A DNA stretch of 6,241 bases from an uncultured Ruminococcus sp. (GCA_937901485.1 CALGTT010000494.1:1-6241); one strand, 5' to 3'; counted from the first letter of the stretch, positions 1 through 5,800 are shown. Notes: a model not told the origin generated them from the letters alone. A program made the numbers and translations.

Positions 1-103
1 CTGTATAATCTGGTCTTTTCGTCTGTTTAGCGATTTAAGTTTTGCGGAATCAGGAGTTATTAAATCCCTAAAAATACCTCAAGTGAGAATTCAATTTTTC
101 TTC
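1..103 (-). other. Leader and possible 5' end of a gene running off the left edge
   Basis: This stretch lies just downstream of a strong minus-strand promoter and should be transcribed leftwards. I see no ATG, GTG or TTG start that opens a frame continuing to the edge. One minus-strand frame stays open from about position 78 to base 1. From the ATA codon at 60-58 it reads TPDSAKLKSLNRRKDQIIQ after the first codon, which looks like a plausible helical N-terminus, and an AGGG lies five bases upstream of that ATA. An open frame of 20 codons is not significant by itself. A 7-bp inverted repeat (32-38 with 60-66, 21-nt loop) covers the same spot. It may be a gene with a non-standard start, or simply a 5' leader of at least 97 nt whose gene starts outside the window. 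Confidence 0.35.
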
Positions 104-132
104 ATTATAGCATATTCCTGCTCAAAAGTCAA
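104..132 (-). promoter_or_regulatory. Sigma-A type promoter for the unit leaving the left edge
   Basis: Read on the minus strand, there is a TTGACT -35 box (127-132), a 17-bp spacer and a perfect TATAAT -10 box (104-109). TGC precedes the -10, giving an extended -10 element. Transcription should start near position 97 and run leftwards. It sits immediately after the pckG terminator, so it starts a separate unit. Confidence 0.8.
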
Positions 133-137
133 CCAGA

Positions 138-169
138 TGCAGAAAAGCCGTCCCAAACGGAACGGCTTT
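138..169 (-). terminator. Intrinsic terminator of pckG
   Basis: Beginning 20 bases past the pckG stop codon, the minus strand forms a hairpin. AAAGCCG (144-150) pairs with CGGCTTT (163-169) and is extended by TCC/GGA (151-153 with 159-161), with one bulged base and a 5-nt loop. TTTTCT follows on the minus strand, a short U-tract. The placement supports a terminator, though the U-tract is modest. Confidence 0.8.
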
Positions 170-189
170 CCAGATTTCTATTCGCTTAA

Positions 190-2007
190 TCAGCCATTCA
201 GGCGAGCCTCGATCTTGTCGAGCTGTGCCAGCAGAGCTTCCGGAACACGGCCGCCCTTAGCAGCGATGTCCTCGGTGTAGTATCTGCGCATTTCAGCGAT
301 TTCCTTCTTCCACAGATCAGTGTCAACTGCCAGCAGCTTGTCCATGATCTCGGGAGTTACTTCATCCTCGATACCCTCAACATTGATGTCGCCCTTCTTA
401 GGCAGGTAACCGATTGCAGTTTCCTCTGCGTCTACATTGCCTTCGCATCTTTCGATGATCCAGTCCAGAACACGCATGTTGTCGCCGAAGCCCGGCCAGA
501 TGAAGTTGCCGTTCTCGTCCTGCTTGAACCAGTTTACGTTGAAGATCTTCGGAGCCTTGTCGCCGAGCTTCTCGCCCATTTCGAGCCAGTGTGCCCAGTA
601 GTCGCCTACATTGTAGCCAATGAACGGCTTCATAGCCATCGGATCATGACGCAGAACGCCTACTGCACCTGCTGCTGCAGCAGTTGTTTCAGAAGAAACA
701 GCAGAACCCATGTAGGTACCGTGTGTCCAGTCGAAGGACTGGTATACCAGCGGAGTGGTGGATGCACGGCGGCCGCCGAATACGATCGCAGATACCGGTA
801 CGCCCTGCGGATTGTCGAACTCAGGAGACAGGCAGGGACAGTTCTTTGCCGGAGCTGTAAATCTGGAGTTCGGATGCGCGAGCTTGCCGCCCTCTGCGAT
901 GAACTCAGGGCCATTTACCAGCTTGCCGGTCCACTCTGTTGCGTCAACAGGCGGATTCTTGTCGAGCTTCTCCCACCATACTGTGCCGTCTTCGTTGTTC
1001 ATTGCAACGTTTGTGAAGATGGTATCGGACATAGTGGACTTCAGAGCGTTCGGGTTGGAGTTGATGTTTGTACCCGGAGCAACGCCGAAGAAACCGTTCT
1101 CAGGATTGATTGCATAGAGTCTGCCGTCCTCGCCGGGCTTGAGCCATGCGATGTCGTCGCCGACTGTCCAAACCTTGTAGCCCTTTGCTCTGTAGCCCTC
1201 CGGCGGGATGAGCATTGCGAGGTTGGTCTTGCCGCAAGCGGACGGGAACGCAGCACATACATACTTGGTTTCGCCGTTCGGCTTCTCAACGCCCAGAATG
1301 AGCATATGTTCAGCCATCCAGCCCTCGTTCTTACCCTGGTAGGAAGCGATACGCAGAGCGAAGCACTTCTTGGACAGGATTACGTTGCCGCCGTATGCGG
1401 AGTTGATGGACCAGATTGTGTTGTCCTCCGGGAAGTGGCAGATGTATCTGTTTTCCGGATCAACGTCAGCCTTGGAGTGCAGACCGCGAACGAAGTCGTT
1501 GGAGGTATCACCCAGCTTTGTGAAAGCATCCTTGCCCATTCTTGTCATGATGTTCATGTTCAGAACAACATAGATGGAGTCAGTCAGCTCCACACCAACC
1601 TTGGAGATCGGGGAAGTAACCGGGCCCATGGAATAGGGGATAACATACATTGTCTGACCCTTCATCACACCATCGTACATGGGGGTCAGCTTTGCATACA
1701 TTTCCTTGGGGTCGCACCAGTAGTTGGTCGGACCTGCATCCTGCTGTGTCTTTGTGCAGATGAAGGTTCTGTCTTCTACACGAGCAACGTCGTTTTCAGC
1801 GGTTCTGTGATACAGGCAGCCCGGGAGCTTGTCCTGATTCAGTACATACATCTTATTCGGATCGCCATCCGGAAGGGATGTTACTTCCTTGATGAGTTCA
1901 TCGAGCTGTTCCTTAGAACCGTCGATCCATACAACCTTGTCGGGCTTGCAGAGAGCTACCATCTCGTCAACCCACTTGAGGACATTCTGATTGTTTGTCA
2001 GTGCCAT
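190..2007 (-). CDS. pckG: Phosphoenolpyruvate carboxykinase, GTP-dependent
   Basis: This cytosolic enzyme interconverts oxaloacetate + GTP and phosphoenolpyruvate + GDP + CO2. The 605-aa length is full for the GTP family. Visible landmarks are the substrate loop YGGN (205-208), lysines 212/213, His234, the P-loop FPSACGKTN (254-262) with the reactive Cys258 and Lys260/Thr261, the metal/nucleotide VGDD (282-285), Arg382 in NSRF, GGRR (411-414), the mobile-lid region SSETTAAA (438-445) and the guanine-pocket stretch NWFKQD...FIWPGFG (492-508). All key residues appear present. The start at 2007 is supported by an AGGAGG site nine bases upstream. It is transcribed alone, with its own promoter and terminator. 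In saccharolytic ruminococci the reaction is generally thought to run toward oxaloacetate, feeding succinate formation; that direction is inferred. The GTP type contrasts with the ATP type (pckA) of many Firmicutes. Confidence 0.98.
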   Translation of the reverse strand: MALTNNQNVLKWVDEMVALCKPDKVVWIDGSKEQLDELIKEVTSLPDGDPNKMYVLNQDKLPGCLYHRTAENDVARVEDRTFICTKTQQDAGPTNYWCDPKEMYAKLTPMYDGVMKGQTMYVIPYSMGPVTSPISKVGVELTDSIYVVLNMNIMTRMGKDAFTKLGDTSNDFVRGLHSKADVDPENRYICHFPEDNTIWSINSAYGGNVILSKKCFALRIASYQGKNEGWMAEHMLILGVEKPNGETKYVCAAFPSACGKTNLAMLIPPEGYRAKGYKVWTVGDDIAWLKPGEDGRLYAINPENGFFGVAPGTNINSNPNALKSTMSDTIFTNVAMNNEDGTVWWEKLDKNPPVDATEWTGKLVNGPEFIAEGGKLAHPNSRFTAPAKNCPCLSPEFDNPQGVPVSAIVFGGRRASTTPLVYQSFDWTHGTYMGSAVSSETTAAAAGAVGVLRHDPMAMKPFIGYNVGDYWAHWLEMGEKLGDKAPKIFNVNWFKQDENGNFIWPGFGDNMRVLDWIIERCEGNVDAEETAIGYLPKKGDINVEGIEDEVTPEIMDKLLAVDTDLWKKEIAEMRRYYTEDIAAKGGRVPEALLAQLDKIEARLNG

Positions 2008-2016
2008 TGGTATTTA

Positions 2017-2022
2017 CCTCCT
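2017..2022 (-). promoter_or_regulatory. Ribosome binding site of pckG
   Basis: The minus strand reads AAGGAGGT here, a near-perfect Shine-Dalgarno, with nine bases between AGGAGG and the ATG at 2007. It fixes the pckG start and predicts efficient translation. Confidence 0.9.
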
Positions 2023-2029
2023 TGAATTC

Positions 2030-2089
2030 CGGCAGTGGCCTGCCGTATTGGTGACGAACTTTATCATCCGGAAAATTCCTTTAAAGTTC
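2030..2089 (-). promoter_or_regulatory. Structured pckG leader: two hairpins
   Basis: The predicted pckG leader is about 85 nt. Near its 5' end GAACTTTA and TAAAGTTC (2082-2089 and 2056-2063) form a perfect 8-bp stem with an 18-nt loop, starting about four bases from the predicted transcription start. A second perfect 6-bp hairpin, CGGCAG/CTGCCG with a 4-nt loop (2030-2045), ends seven bases before the Shine-Dalgarno. A 5' stem could stabilise the mRNA, and the second hairpin could tune ribosome access. I do not recognise a known riboswitch class, and neither hairpin has a U-tract, so attenuation is not indicated. Confidence 0.55.
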
Positions 2090-2099
2090 CTCATGATAT

Positions 2100-2128
2100 A
2101 TTATATCCGATTTTTATGCAAATGTCAA
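2100..2128 (-). promoter_or_regulatory. Consensus promoter of pckG
   Basis: On the minus strand this is a perfect consensus sigma-A promoter: TTGACA (2123-2128), a 17-bp spacer, TATAAT (2100-2105). The start of transcription should be near 2093. The match suggests high constitutive expression, as expected for a central metabolic enzyme. I see no cre-like operator that I could defend. Confidence 0.88.
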
Positions 2129-2141
2129 GACTTAACCCTGC

Positions 2142-2180
2142 AAAAAAGGACTGCACCCCCGATGGAATGCAGCCCCGTCC
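2142..2180 (-). terminator. Intrinsic terminator of the two-gene VOC operon
   Basis: Directly at the stop codon of the VOC gene the minus strand forms a stem: GGA (2178-2180) with TCC (2148-2150), and CTGCA (2168-2172) with TGCAG (2151-2155), with a 5-nt bulge (2173-2177) and a 12-nt loop. Six T residues follow at once (2142-2147). The U-tract is good but the stem is interrupted, so efficiency is uncertain. The hairpin touches the last base of the stop codon, leaving almost no 3' untranslated region. Confidence 0.65.
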
Positions 2181-2590
2181 TATCCCCTCTCCTCAAACGC
2201 TCTCCCGAACGAACCGATCTCAATGAGATTTCCCTCCGGATCGGCGATATAGCAGGTACGCTGTCCCCATGGTTCGGTTTCGGGAGGAAGCACGGAAACC
2301 GCGCCGTTTTCGATGGCTCTGGCGTATTCCGCATCGACCTCCTCGAAGGTATCCACATACAGGGCGATCTCGCTGTGCCCGTTCAGTCCCTTGACATACT
2401 GGTATTTCCGACCGGTCATCTTTTCAAAATCCTGCCTGCCGTAGAGCAGGAAGAGGGTACCGTCCTTGACGAGGTAGACATTGGAGGTGTCCTCCGCCTC
2501 CCTGATCTCAAAGCCCAGCACATCACGGTAGAAGCGGATCATTTTCCCCATATCTTCCACAAACAGCCCGAATCCGTCCAATCGCATCAT
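2180..2590 (-). CDS. VOC superfamily protein (glyoxalase/bleomycin-resistance fold)
   Basis: This is a 136-aa cytosolic protein of one vicinal-oxygen-chelate unit, two beta-alpha-beta-beta-beta halves, the usual length of the family. Family signatures are VEDM...FYRDVLGFE (11-28), the mid-domain HSEIALYV (72-79) and the C-terminal DPEGNLIEI (117-125). By alignment to the family pattern the likely metal ligands would be residue 6, Glu74 and Glu124. Residue 6 is Gly where a His is usual, so the metal site may be incomplete. The substrate cannot be told from the sequence; members include glyoxalase I, dioxygenases, and fosfomycin or bleomycin resistance proteins. It is the second gene of an operon, 11 bp after the preceding stop. 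Two adjacent ATG codons (2590, 2587) are possible starts; the first has the better spacing, eight bases from AGGA. Confidence 0.9.
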   Translation of the reverse strand: MMRLDGFGLFVEDMGKMIRFYRDVLGFEIREAEDTSNVYLVKDGTLFLLYGRQDFEKMTGRKYQYVKGLNGHSEIALYVDTFEEVDAEYARAIENGAVSVLPPETEPWGQRTCYIADPEGNLIEIGSFGRAFEERG

Positions 2591-2598
2591 ACTTCATT

Positions 2599-2602
2599 TC
2601 CT
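2599..2602 (-). promoter_or_regulatory. Ribosome binding site of the VOC gene, overlapping the upstream stop
   Basis: The minus strand reads GTGAGGAAATG around here. The AGGA core begins on the last base of the upstream gene's TGA stop, eight bases before the VOC ATG. Ribosomes finishing the first gene would cover the site of the second, so translational coupling is likely. Confidence 0.65.
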
Positions 2603-3060
2603 CACTTTCCTTTTGCCGATATCCTGACCTTTTCCCCGAACTCCGCCGTTTTCCACTCCACATTGCCTGTGCGGAGAAATGCGGTCAGCTCCAGCTCACC
2701 CGTCACCTTCACCATGCCGCCGCTGTGCAGTTGCTTTGCAAGTCTGCCGTCGGTCGAGGTACAGCGGATGGACAGCTCCGGCGCGGCGGTACTGCGCAGA
2801 GTGAGCAGGATGCGGCTGCCGGAACGCTTGCCAAGCAGCCCTTTTTTCGTCTGCGTCCAGATCTGCATGGTGTCGATGGTAAAGTTATCGGAGATCCGCC
2901 TGTGAATGCGCAGTGTCCAGCCATTGTCAAAGCCGGCGTTGTACTTGATGGCAAGGCGTTTGCGGTATTCGGAAAATTCCGCAGTATCCATTTTCTTGAC
3001 AGCGGCGTTGAATTCCGCGCTGAGCTTCTGACAGATGCCGCAGAGCTTCTGCATGGTCAT
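2602..3060 (-). CDS. Hypothetical protein, 152 aa, basic
   Basis: I do not recognise this protein. It is 152 aa, rich in Lys and Arg, with no signal peptide or membrane segment, so probably cytosolic. The first 45 or so residues look helical (QKLSAEFNAAVKKM, then EFSEYRKRLAIKY); the remainder alternates short hydrophobic and polar stretches typical of beta strands. Cys7 and Cys10 form a CxxC pair near the start, but no second pair exists, so a zinc ribbon is not supported. The start at 3060 has an AGGAGG site seven bases upstream; an in-frame ATG two codons later (3054) is a weaker choice. It heads an operon with the VOC gene under its own promoter. Base composition and codon use resemble the neighbours, so recent transfer is not indicated. 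Its function is unknown. Confidence 0.85.
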   Translation of the reverse strand: MTMQKLCGICQKLSAEFNAAVKKMDTAEFSEYRKRLAIKYNAGFDNGWTLRIHRRISDNFTIDTMQIWTQTKKGLLGKRSGSRILLTLRSTAAPELSIRCTSTDGRLAKQLHSGGMVKVTGELELTAFLRTGNVEWKTAEFGEKVRISAKGK

Positions 3061-3067
3061 AGGTCGT

Positions 3068-3073
3068 CCTCCT
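3068..3073 (-). promoter_or_regulatory. Ribosome binding site of the 152-aa gene
   Basis: The minus strand reads AAGGAGG with seven bases to the ATG at 3060. This selects the first of two close in-frame ATG codons and supports the gene as real despite the lack of a known family. Confidence 0.85.
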
Positions 3074-3090
3074 TATGCTGTGGTAGATTT

Positions 3091-3120
3091 ATTATAGCAT
3101 AGAATACGGAATAATGTCAA
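3091..3120 (-). promoter_or_regulatory. Promoter of the hypothetical/VOC operon
   Basis: The minus strand has TTGACA (3115-3120), an 18-bp spacer and TATAAT (3091-3096), preceded by TGC (extended -10). Transcription should begin near 3084, giving a short leader of about 24 nt that is little more than the ribosome binding site. Confidence 0.85.
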
Positions 3121-3124
3121 TCAG

Positions 3125-3157
3125 AAAACGCAAACGGACAGCCGAAGCCGTCCGTTT
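3125..3157 (-). terminator. Intrinsic terminator of the LRR/dockerin gene
   Basis: On the minus strand AAACGGAC (3150-3157) pairs with GTCCGTTT (3132-3139). The inner GGC/GCU adds one G-U and two G-C pairs and closes a UUCG tetraloop flanked by C and G. This gives an uninterrupted 11-bp stem with an extra-stable tetraloop. The final U residues of the stem are followed by GCGTTTTC, a split U-tract. It lies 35 bases past the stop codon at 3193. The plus strand would also form a hairpin ending in TTTT, but there is no plus-strand gene to end here. Confidence 0.85.
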
Positions 3158-3192
3158 TGGGGATTATTTCGCGTGCACCGCATGTTCTGCGG

Positions 3193-5628
3193 TTATTCCT
3201 GTTTCAGATACTCGTCGATCGTCATATCCCCGCCCGTGCCGGCATAAGCGGCGTACTGGAGGATGAGGGCTGCGTCCTTGGCATCGAATGCGCCGTCCGC
3301 GTTAAGGTCAGCGGCTTTGATCTGTGCTTCCGTCAGTCCTGCGTCCGCACCAGTGCCGGATGCGGCAGCGGCAGTCAGGAGGATGGCAGCGTCGGAGGCA
3401 TCCACGGTATTGTCGGCGTTGAGGTTGCCGGGGGCAACTGTGGGATGAAACGAATCAGCAAAATGAATATTGGCATTCAAAAGCAGTTCATTACACAGCG
3501 CATCAATCTCGATCGCCTTCCATTCTTCCTCCGTGCCGGAGTAATTGACATCGGTAAGGTTTTCACAGAAATTGAAAGCACTATTTTTGATAATCCGAAT
3601 ACTTTCTGGAAGTGTAACGGATGTGAGGCTTTGGCAATCCGAAAAGGTGGATACTTCAATACTTGTCACACTGCTTGGAATTGTAATGTTTGTAAGATTG
3701 ATACAGTGGGCGAATGCTGCCGATCCGATGCTTGTTACACTGCTTGGGATGGTAATGCCTGTAAGCTTATTACCCATCCAAAACGCCGAATCATTAATTC
3801 TCTTCACATCATTCGGAATCACAGCATCGCCCTCACATGCACTTCCATCGATCAGAGTACCGTTTACAATGACAAACGGATTTTTCTCCTGTTCTGCTTT
3901 CAGCCATGGGGTTTCTAAAAATGCCGATCCTCCGATGCTCGACACACTGTCTGGGATCCTAACAGAAGTCAGACTGCTGCAGTGCAAAAATGCACTTGTC
4001 CCGATGTCTGTCATGCCCTCAGGGATCGTAATGGAAGTCAGACCGCTGCATCTGGAAAATGCGTGATTGCCAATACTTGTCAAGCTGTCGGGAAGAATAA
4101 CGGTGGTCAGAGCGGTGTTGTCCCTGAACGCGTTTTCAGCAATGGCGGTTACGGGAATACCATCAATTTCCGCAGGAATCTCGACCTTTTCGGCAGTTTC
4201 TGCACAACCAATGATCTCAACATGATCTCCCACAACAATATAGGTCAGATCACCGTATGCGGCGGTAGGAGGCTCAAACTCCGACTCGTAATGAATCACT
4301 GCATTCTCAAACGGTCTGCTTTCAAAATCCTCCAGAACCTCGATCTCAACCGCTTTCCATTCCGCTTCTGTACCGGCATAGTACACATCCGTAAGCGGAC
4401 AGCCGCTGAATGCATAGCCGCCGATCTGTGTCAGGGACTTCGGCAGATACACAGTTTCAAGCTTTGCATTCTCAAATGCGCCCCATTCGATTTCGGTCAC
4501 GCCCTCCGGAATGGTCACAGTGGTCAGTCCGGTGTCGGCAAATGCATTCTCACCGATGCTTGTCACAGTGTCCGGAATCTCTACATGACGCAATGCCGGA
4601 CAGTAATTGAACAACATGCTCGGGATCGTGCCGATGCCATGGGGCAGACGTGCTTCGGTCAGCTCCTCGCAGTTGGAAAAGAGGGAAACTCCAAGCTCCG
4701 TTACGCTGTCGGGAAGTTCAACGGAAGTCAGACCGCTTGCGAAAAATGCCGCAGTACCGAGCTTTGTAACGCTTTGCGGGATCGTGATGCTTTGCAGTGA
4801 CGGACAGGAGCTGAATGCATCGCCGCCGATCGCGGTGATCCCGTTGTGGAGCGTCACTTCCGACAGGTCTGCACAGCCATTGCACAGCTGCTCCGGAACT
4901 TCGGTGATGGTTTCGGGGAGGGATACACTTGTCAGACCGGTCGCCATGAATGCACCCTTGCCAAGCTCCGAAAGGCTTTCCGGCAGTGCGATCTCCGTCA
5001 GCTTGTCACAGCTCTTAAATGTGTACTGTCCAATGCTGGTCACGCCCTCGTGGAGCTCCACGGTATCCAGATCATAGAAGTTGGCAAAAGCATGATCGGC
5101 AATTTTCGTGATGTCGTTTGAAATGATCGCCGCTTTCATGCTGGGGCTGCCGGAAATCAGCGTGTCATTCACAATGACCTTGCCTGCAAGCGCACGTTTT
5201 ACGATCATCCATCCGGTACCCTCAAAGGCTTCATAACCGATGCGCTCCAGTGTTTCGGGGAGCTTGATCTCCATCAGGTTTTTGCAGTCGAAAAACGCCT
5301 TTGTTCCAATGCTCGTTATGCCCTCCGGAATGGTGATCTCGGTGAGGTTAGTGCATCCGAGAAAGGCGTAATCGCCGATGGCAGTAACGGGCAGACCGTC
5401 AAGCTCGGTCGGGATCTCCACGGACTCTGCCTGCATATCGCATTTTATGATCACGATATGATCGCCCCAGTTGTGGTAGGTAAGTACGCCGTGCGTGTAC
5501 TCCGGCACATCATCCGGCTCCTGCGCACTTGCGGTCAGTGCGCTCGGCATCTCCGCCGCCGGCATTGCGGCTGTGCCCGTCAGAAGTGCACATACGGTCA
5601 ATATGGCTGCAAATCTCATCTTCTTCAT
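3193..5628 (-). CDS. Secreted BspA-like LRR protein with C-terminal dockerin-like domain
   Basis: The product is 811 aa. Residues 1-35 are a signal peptide: KK-R, a hydrophobic core (AAILTVCALL) and a likely cut after ASA (33-35). Residues 43-449 and 457-729 are two related LRR modules of the BspA/LRR_5 type, built from 22-23-residue units such as LTSITIPEGxTxIGxxAFxxC. Residues 734-796 resemble a type I dockerin pair: N-L-N-A-D...D (735-746) and D-L-N-A-D-G...D (774-785), each followed by a hydrophobic helix. A dockerin would bind a cohesin on a scaffoldin or the cell surface; no catalytic domain is visible, so a binding or structural role is inferred. The start at 5628 is chosen over the longer frame up to 5919 because of the signal peptide, an AAGGA site and the promoter at 5720-5748; the extension would overlap the dus gene and its promoter. 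Confidence 0.93.
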   Translation of the reverse strand: MKKMRFAAILTVCALLTGTAAMPAAEMPSALTASAQEPDDVPEYTHGVLTYHNWGDHIVIIKCDMQAESVEIPTELDGLPVTAIGDYAFLGCTNLTEITIPEGITSIGTKAFFDCKNLMEIKLPETLERIGYEAFEGTGWMIVKRALAGKVIVNDTLISGSPSMKAAIISNDITKIADHAFANFYDLDTVELHEGVTSIGQYTFKSCDKLTEIALPESLSELGKGAFMATGLTSVSLPETITEVPEQLCNGCADLSEVTLHNGITAIGGDAFSSCPSLQSITIPQSVTKLGTAAFFASGLTSVELPDSVTELGVSLFSNCEELTEARLPHGIGTIPSMLFNYCPALRHVEIPDTVTSIGENAFADTGLTTVTIPEGVTEIEWGAFENAKLETVYLPKSLTQIGGYAFSGCPLTDVYYAGTEAEWKAVEIEVLEDFESRPFENAVIHYESEFEPPTAAYGDLTYIVVGDHVEIIGCAETAEKVEIPAEIDGIPVTAIAENAFRDNTALTTVILPDSLTSIGNHAFSRCSGLTSITIPEGMTDIGTSAFLHCSSLTSVRIPDSVSSIGGSAFLETPWLKAEQEKNPFVIVNGTLIDGSACEGDAVIPNDVKRINDSAFWMGNKLTGITIPSSVTSIGSAAFAHCINLTNITIPSSVTSIEVSTFSDCQSLTSVTLPESIRIIKNSAFNFCENLTDVNYSGTEEEWKAIEIDALCNELLLNANIHFADSFHPTVAPGNLNADNTVDASDAAILLTAAAASGTGADAGLTEAQIKAADLNADGAFDAKDAALILQYAAYAGTGGDMTIDEYLKQE
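3241..3429 (-). other. Dockerin-like domain coding segment
   Basis: This encodes residues 734-796 of the LRR protein. The two calcium-loop-like repeats begin at residues 735 and 774, about 39 residues apart, a longer linker than in classical dockerins. The second loop keeps Asp774, Asn776, Asp778, Gly779 and Asp785. The first has Asn735 where Asp is usual and Asn740 where Gly is usual, so it is partly degenerate. The family call rests on the loop pattern plus the following helices (AAILLTAAAASG, AALILQYAAYAG), and on the C-terminal position in a secreted protein. Confidence 0.78.
3442..4260 (-). repeat. LRR module B (second, shorter module)
   Basis: This encodes residues 457-729. It opens with YGDLTY..GDHVEII, then VEIPAEIDGIPVTAI, about eight LRR units, an insert containing FVIVNGTLIDG (585-595), and an exit motif LTDVNYSGTEEEWKAIEI followed by NANIHF. 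The same order of motifs occurs in module A, showing an internal duplication with later divergence. Confidence 0.85.
4282..5502 (-). repeat. LRR module A (first, longer module)
   Basis: This encodes residues 43-449. It opens with VLTY..GDHIVII, then VEIPTELDGLPVTAI, about fourteen LRR units, an insert containing KVIVNDTLISG (150-160) and the exit motif LTDVYYAGTEAEWKAVEI followed by ENAVIHY. It carries roughly six more repeat units than module B, all downstream of the insert, so unit number changed after duplication. Confidence 0.85.
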
Positions 5629-5634
5629 CGTTTT

Positions 5635-5639
5635 TCCTT
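5635..5639 (-). promoter_or_regulatory. Ribosome binding site of the LRR/dockerin gene
   Basis: The minus strand reads AGAAAGGAAAAACG before the ATG at 5628. The AAGGA core has a spacing of six bases. It is weaker than the AGGAGG sites of the neighbours but decides the start in favour of the signal-peptide Met. Confidence 0.7.
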
Positions 5640-5651
5640 TCTGTGTCGTGC

Positions 5652-5700
5652 GCCGGTGCGTTCTGCGGAACCGGCACTGTGATATATTTGTGAGAAATAT
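5652..5700 (-). promoter_or_regulatory. Two hairpins in the leader of the LRR/dockerin gene
   Basis: The predicted leader (about 5713 to 5629, some 85 nt) has an AT-rich hairpin, ATATTT/AAATAT with a 5-nt loop (5684-5700). A GC-rich one follows: GCCGGT/ACCGGC (5652-5657 with 5670-5675), whose 12-nt loop can pair further (TTC/GAA). No U-tract follows, so these are not terminators. I recognise no known riboswitch. Confidence 0.4.
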
Positions 5701-5719
5701 CATCAAAACAACTATCTTT

Positions 5720-5748
5720 ATTATACATGATACCCAAATAAAAGTCAA
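5720..5748 (-). promoter_or_regulatory. Promoter of the LRR/dockerin gene
   Basis: The minus strand has TTGACT (5743-5748), a 17-bp spacer and TATAAT (5720-5725), predicting a start near 5713. It points away from the dus promoter, with 52 bases between the two -35 boxes. That gap (5749-5800) contains only a tandem GCTGAC pair (5757-5768) that I can point to. Confidence 0.85.
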
Positions 5749-5800
5749 GAAAACCCGCTGACGCTGACAGAAAACGATGTAGGGTCGCCGCACACCGGAC

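Noticed and set aside
4..9. TATAAT on the plus strand at the left edge
   Set aside because: Any -35 box would lie outside the window, and no plus-strand gene follows, so a promoter cannot be supported.
83..280. A 65-codon plus-strand open frame at the left end
   Set aside because: It crosses the leftward promoter, the pckG terminator and the 3' end of pckG, and has no ribosome binding site.
589..2025. A 478-codon open frame on the plus strand opposite pckG
   Set aside because: It is wholly antisense to a certain gene, its translation is rich in Cys, Arg and His and resembles no family, and no ribosome binding site supports it. It is a codon-usage shadow of pckG.
1991..2905. A 304-codon plus-strand open frame
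   Set aside because: It crosses the pckG promoter, the operon terminator and two minus-strand genes in antisense, with no family likeness.
3157..4800. Several plus-strand open frames of 173-272 codons opposite the LRR gene
   Set aside because: They arise from the repetitive LRR coding sequence read in antisense and share its periodicity. They have no starts with ribosome binding sites.
3442..5502. Possible CRISPR or DNA tandem-repeat array because of recurring short motifs
   Set aside because: The similarity is at protein level (22-23-residue LRR units) and the DNA copies are diverged within one intact reading frame.
5757..5768. Tandem GCTGAC hexamer between the divergent promoters
   Set aside because: Two copies of six bases are too little to support an operator or binding site.
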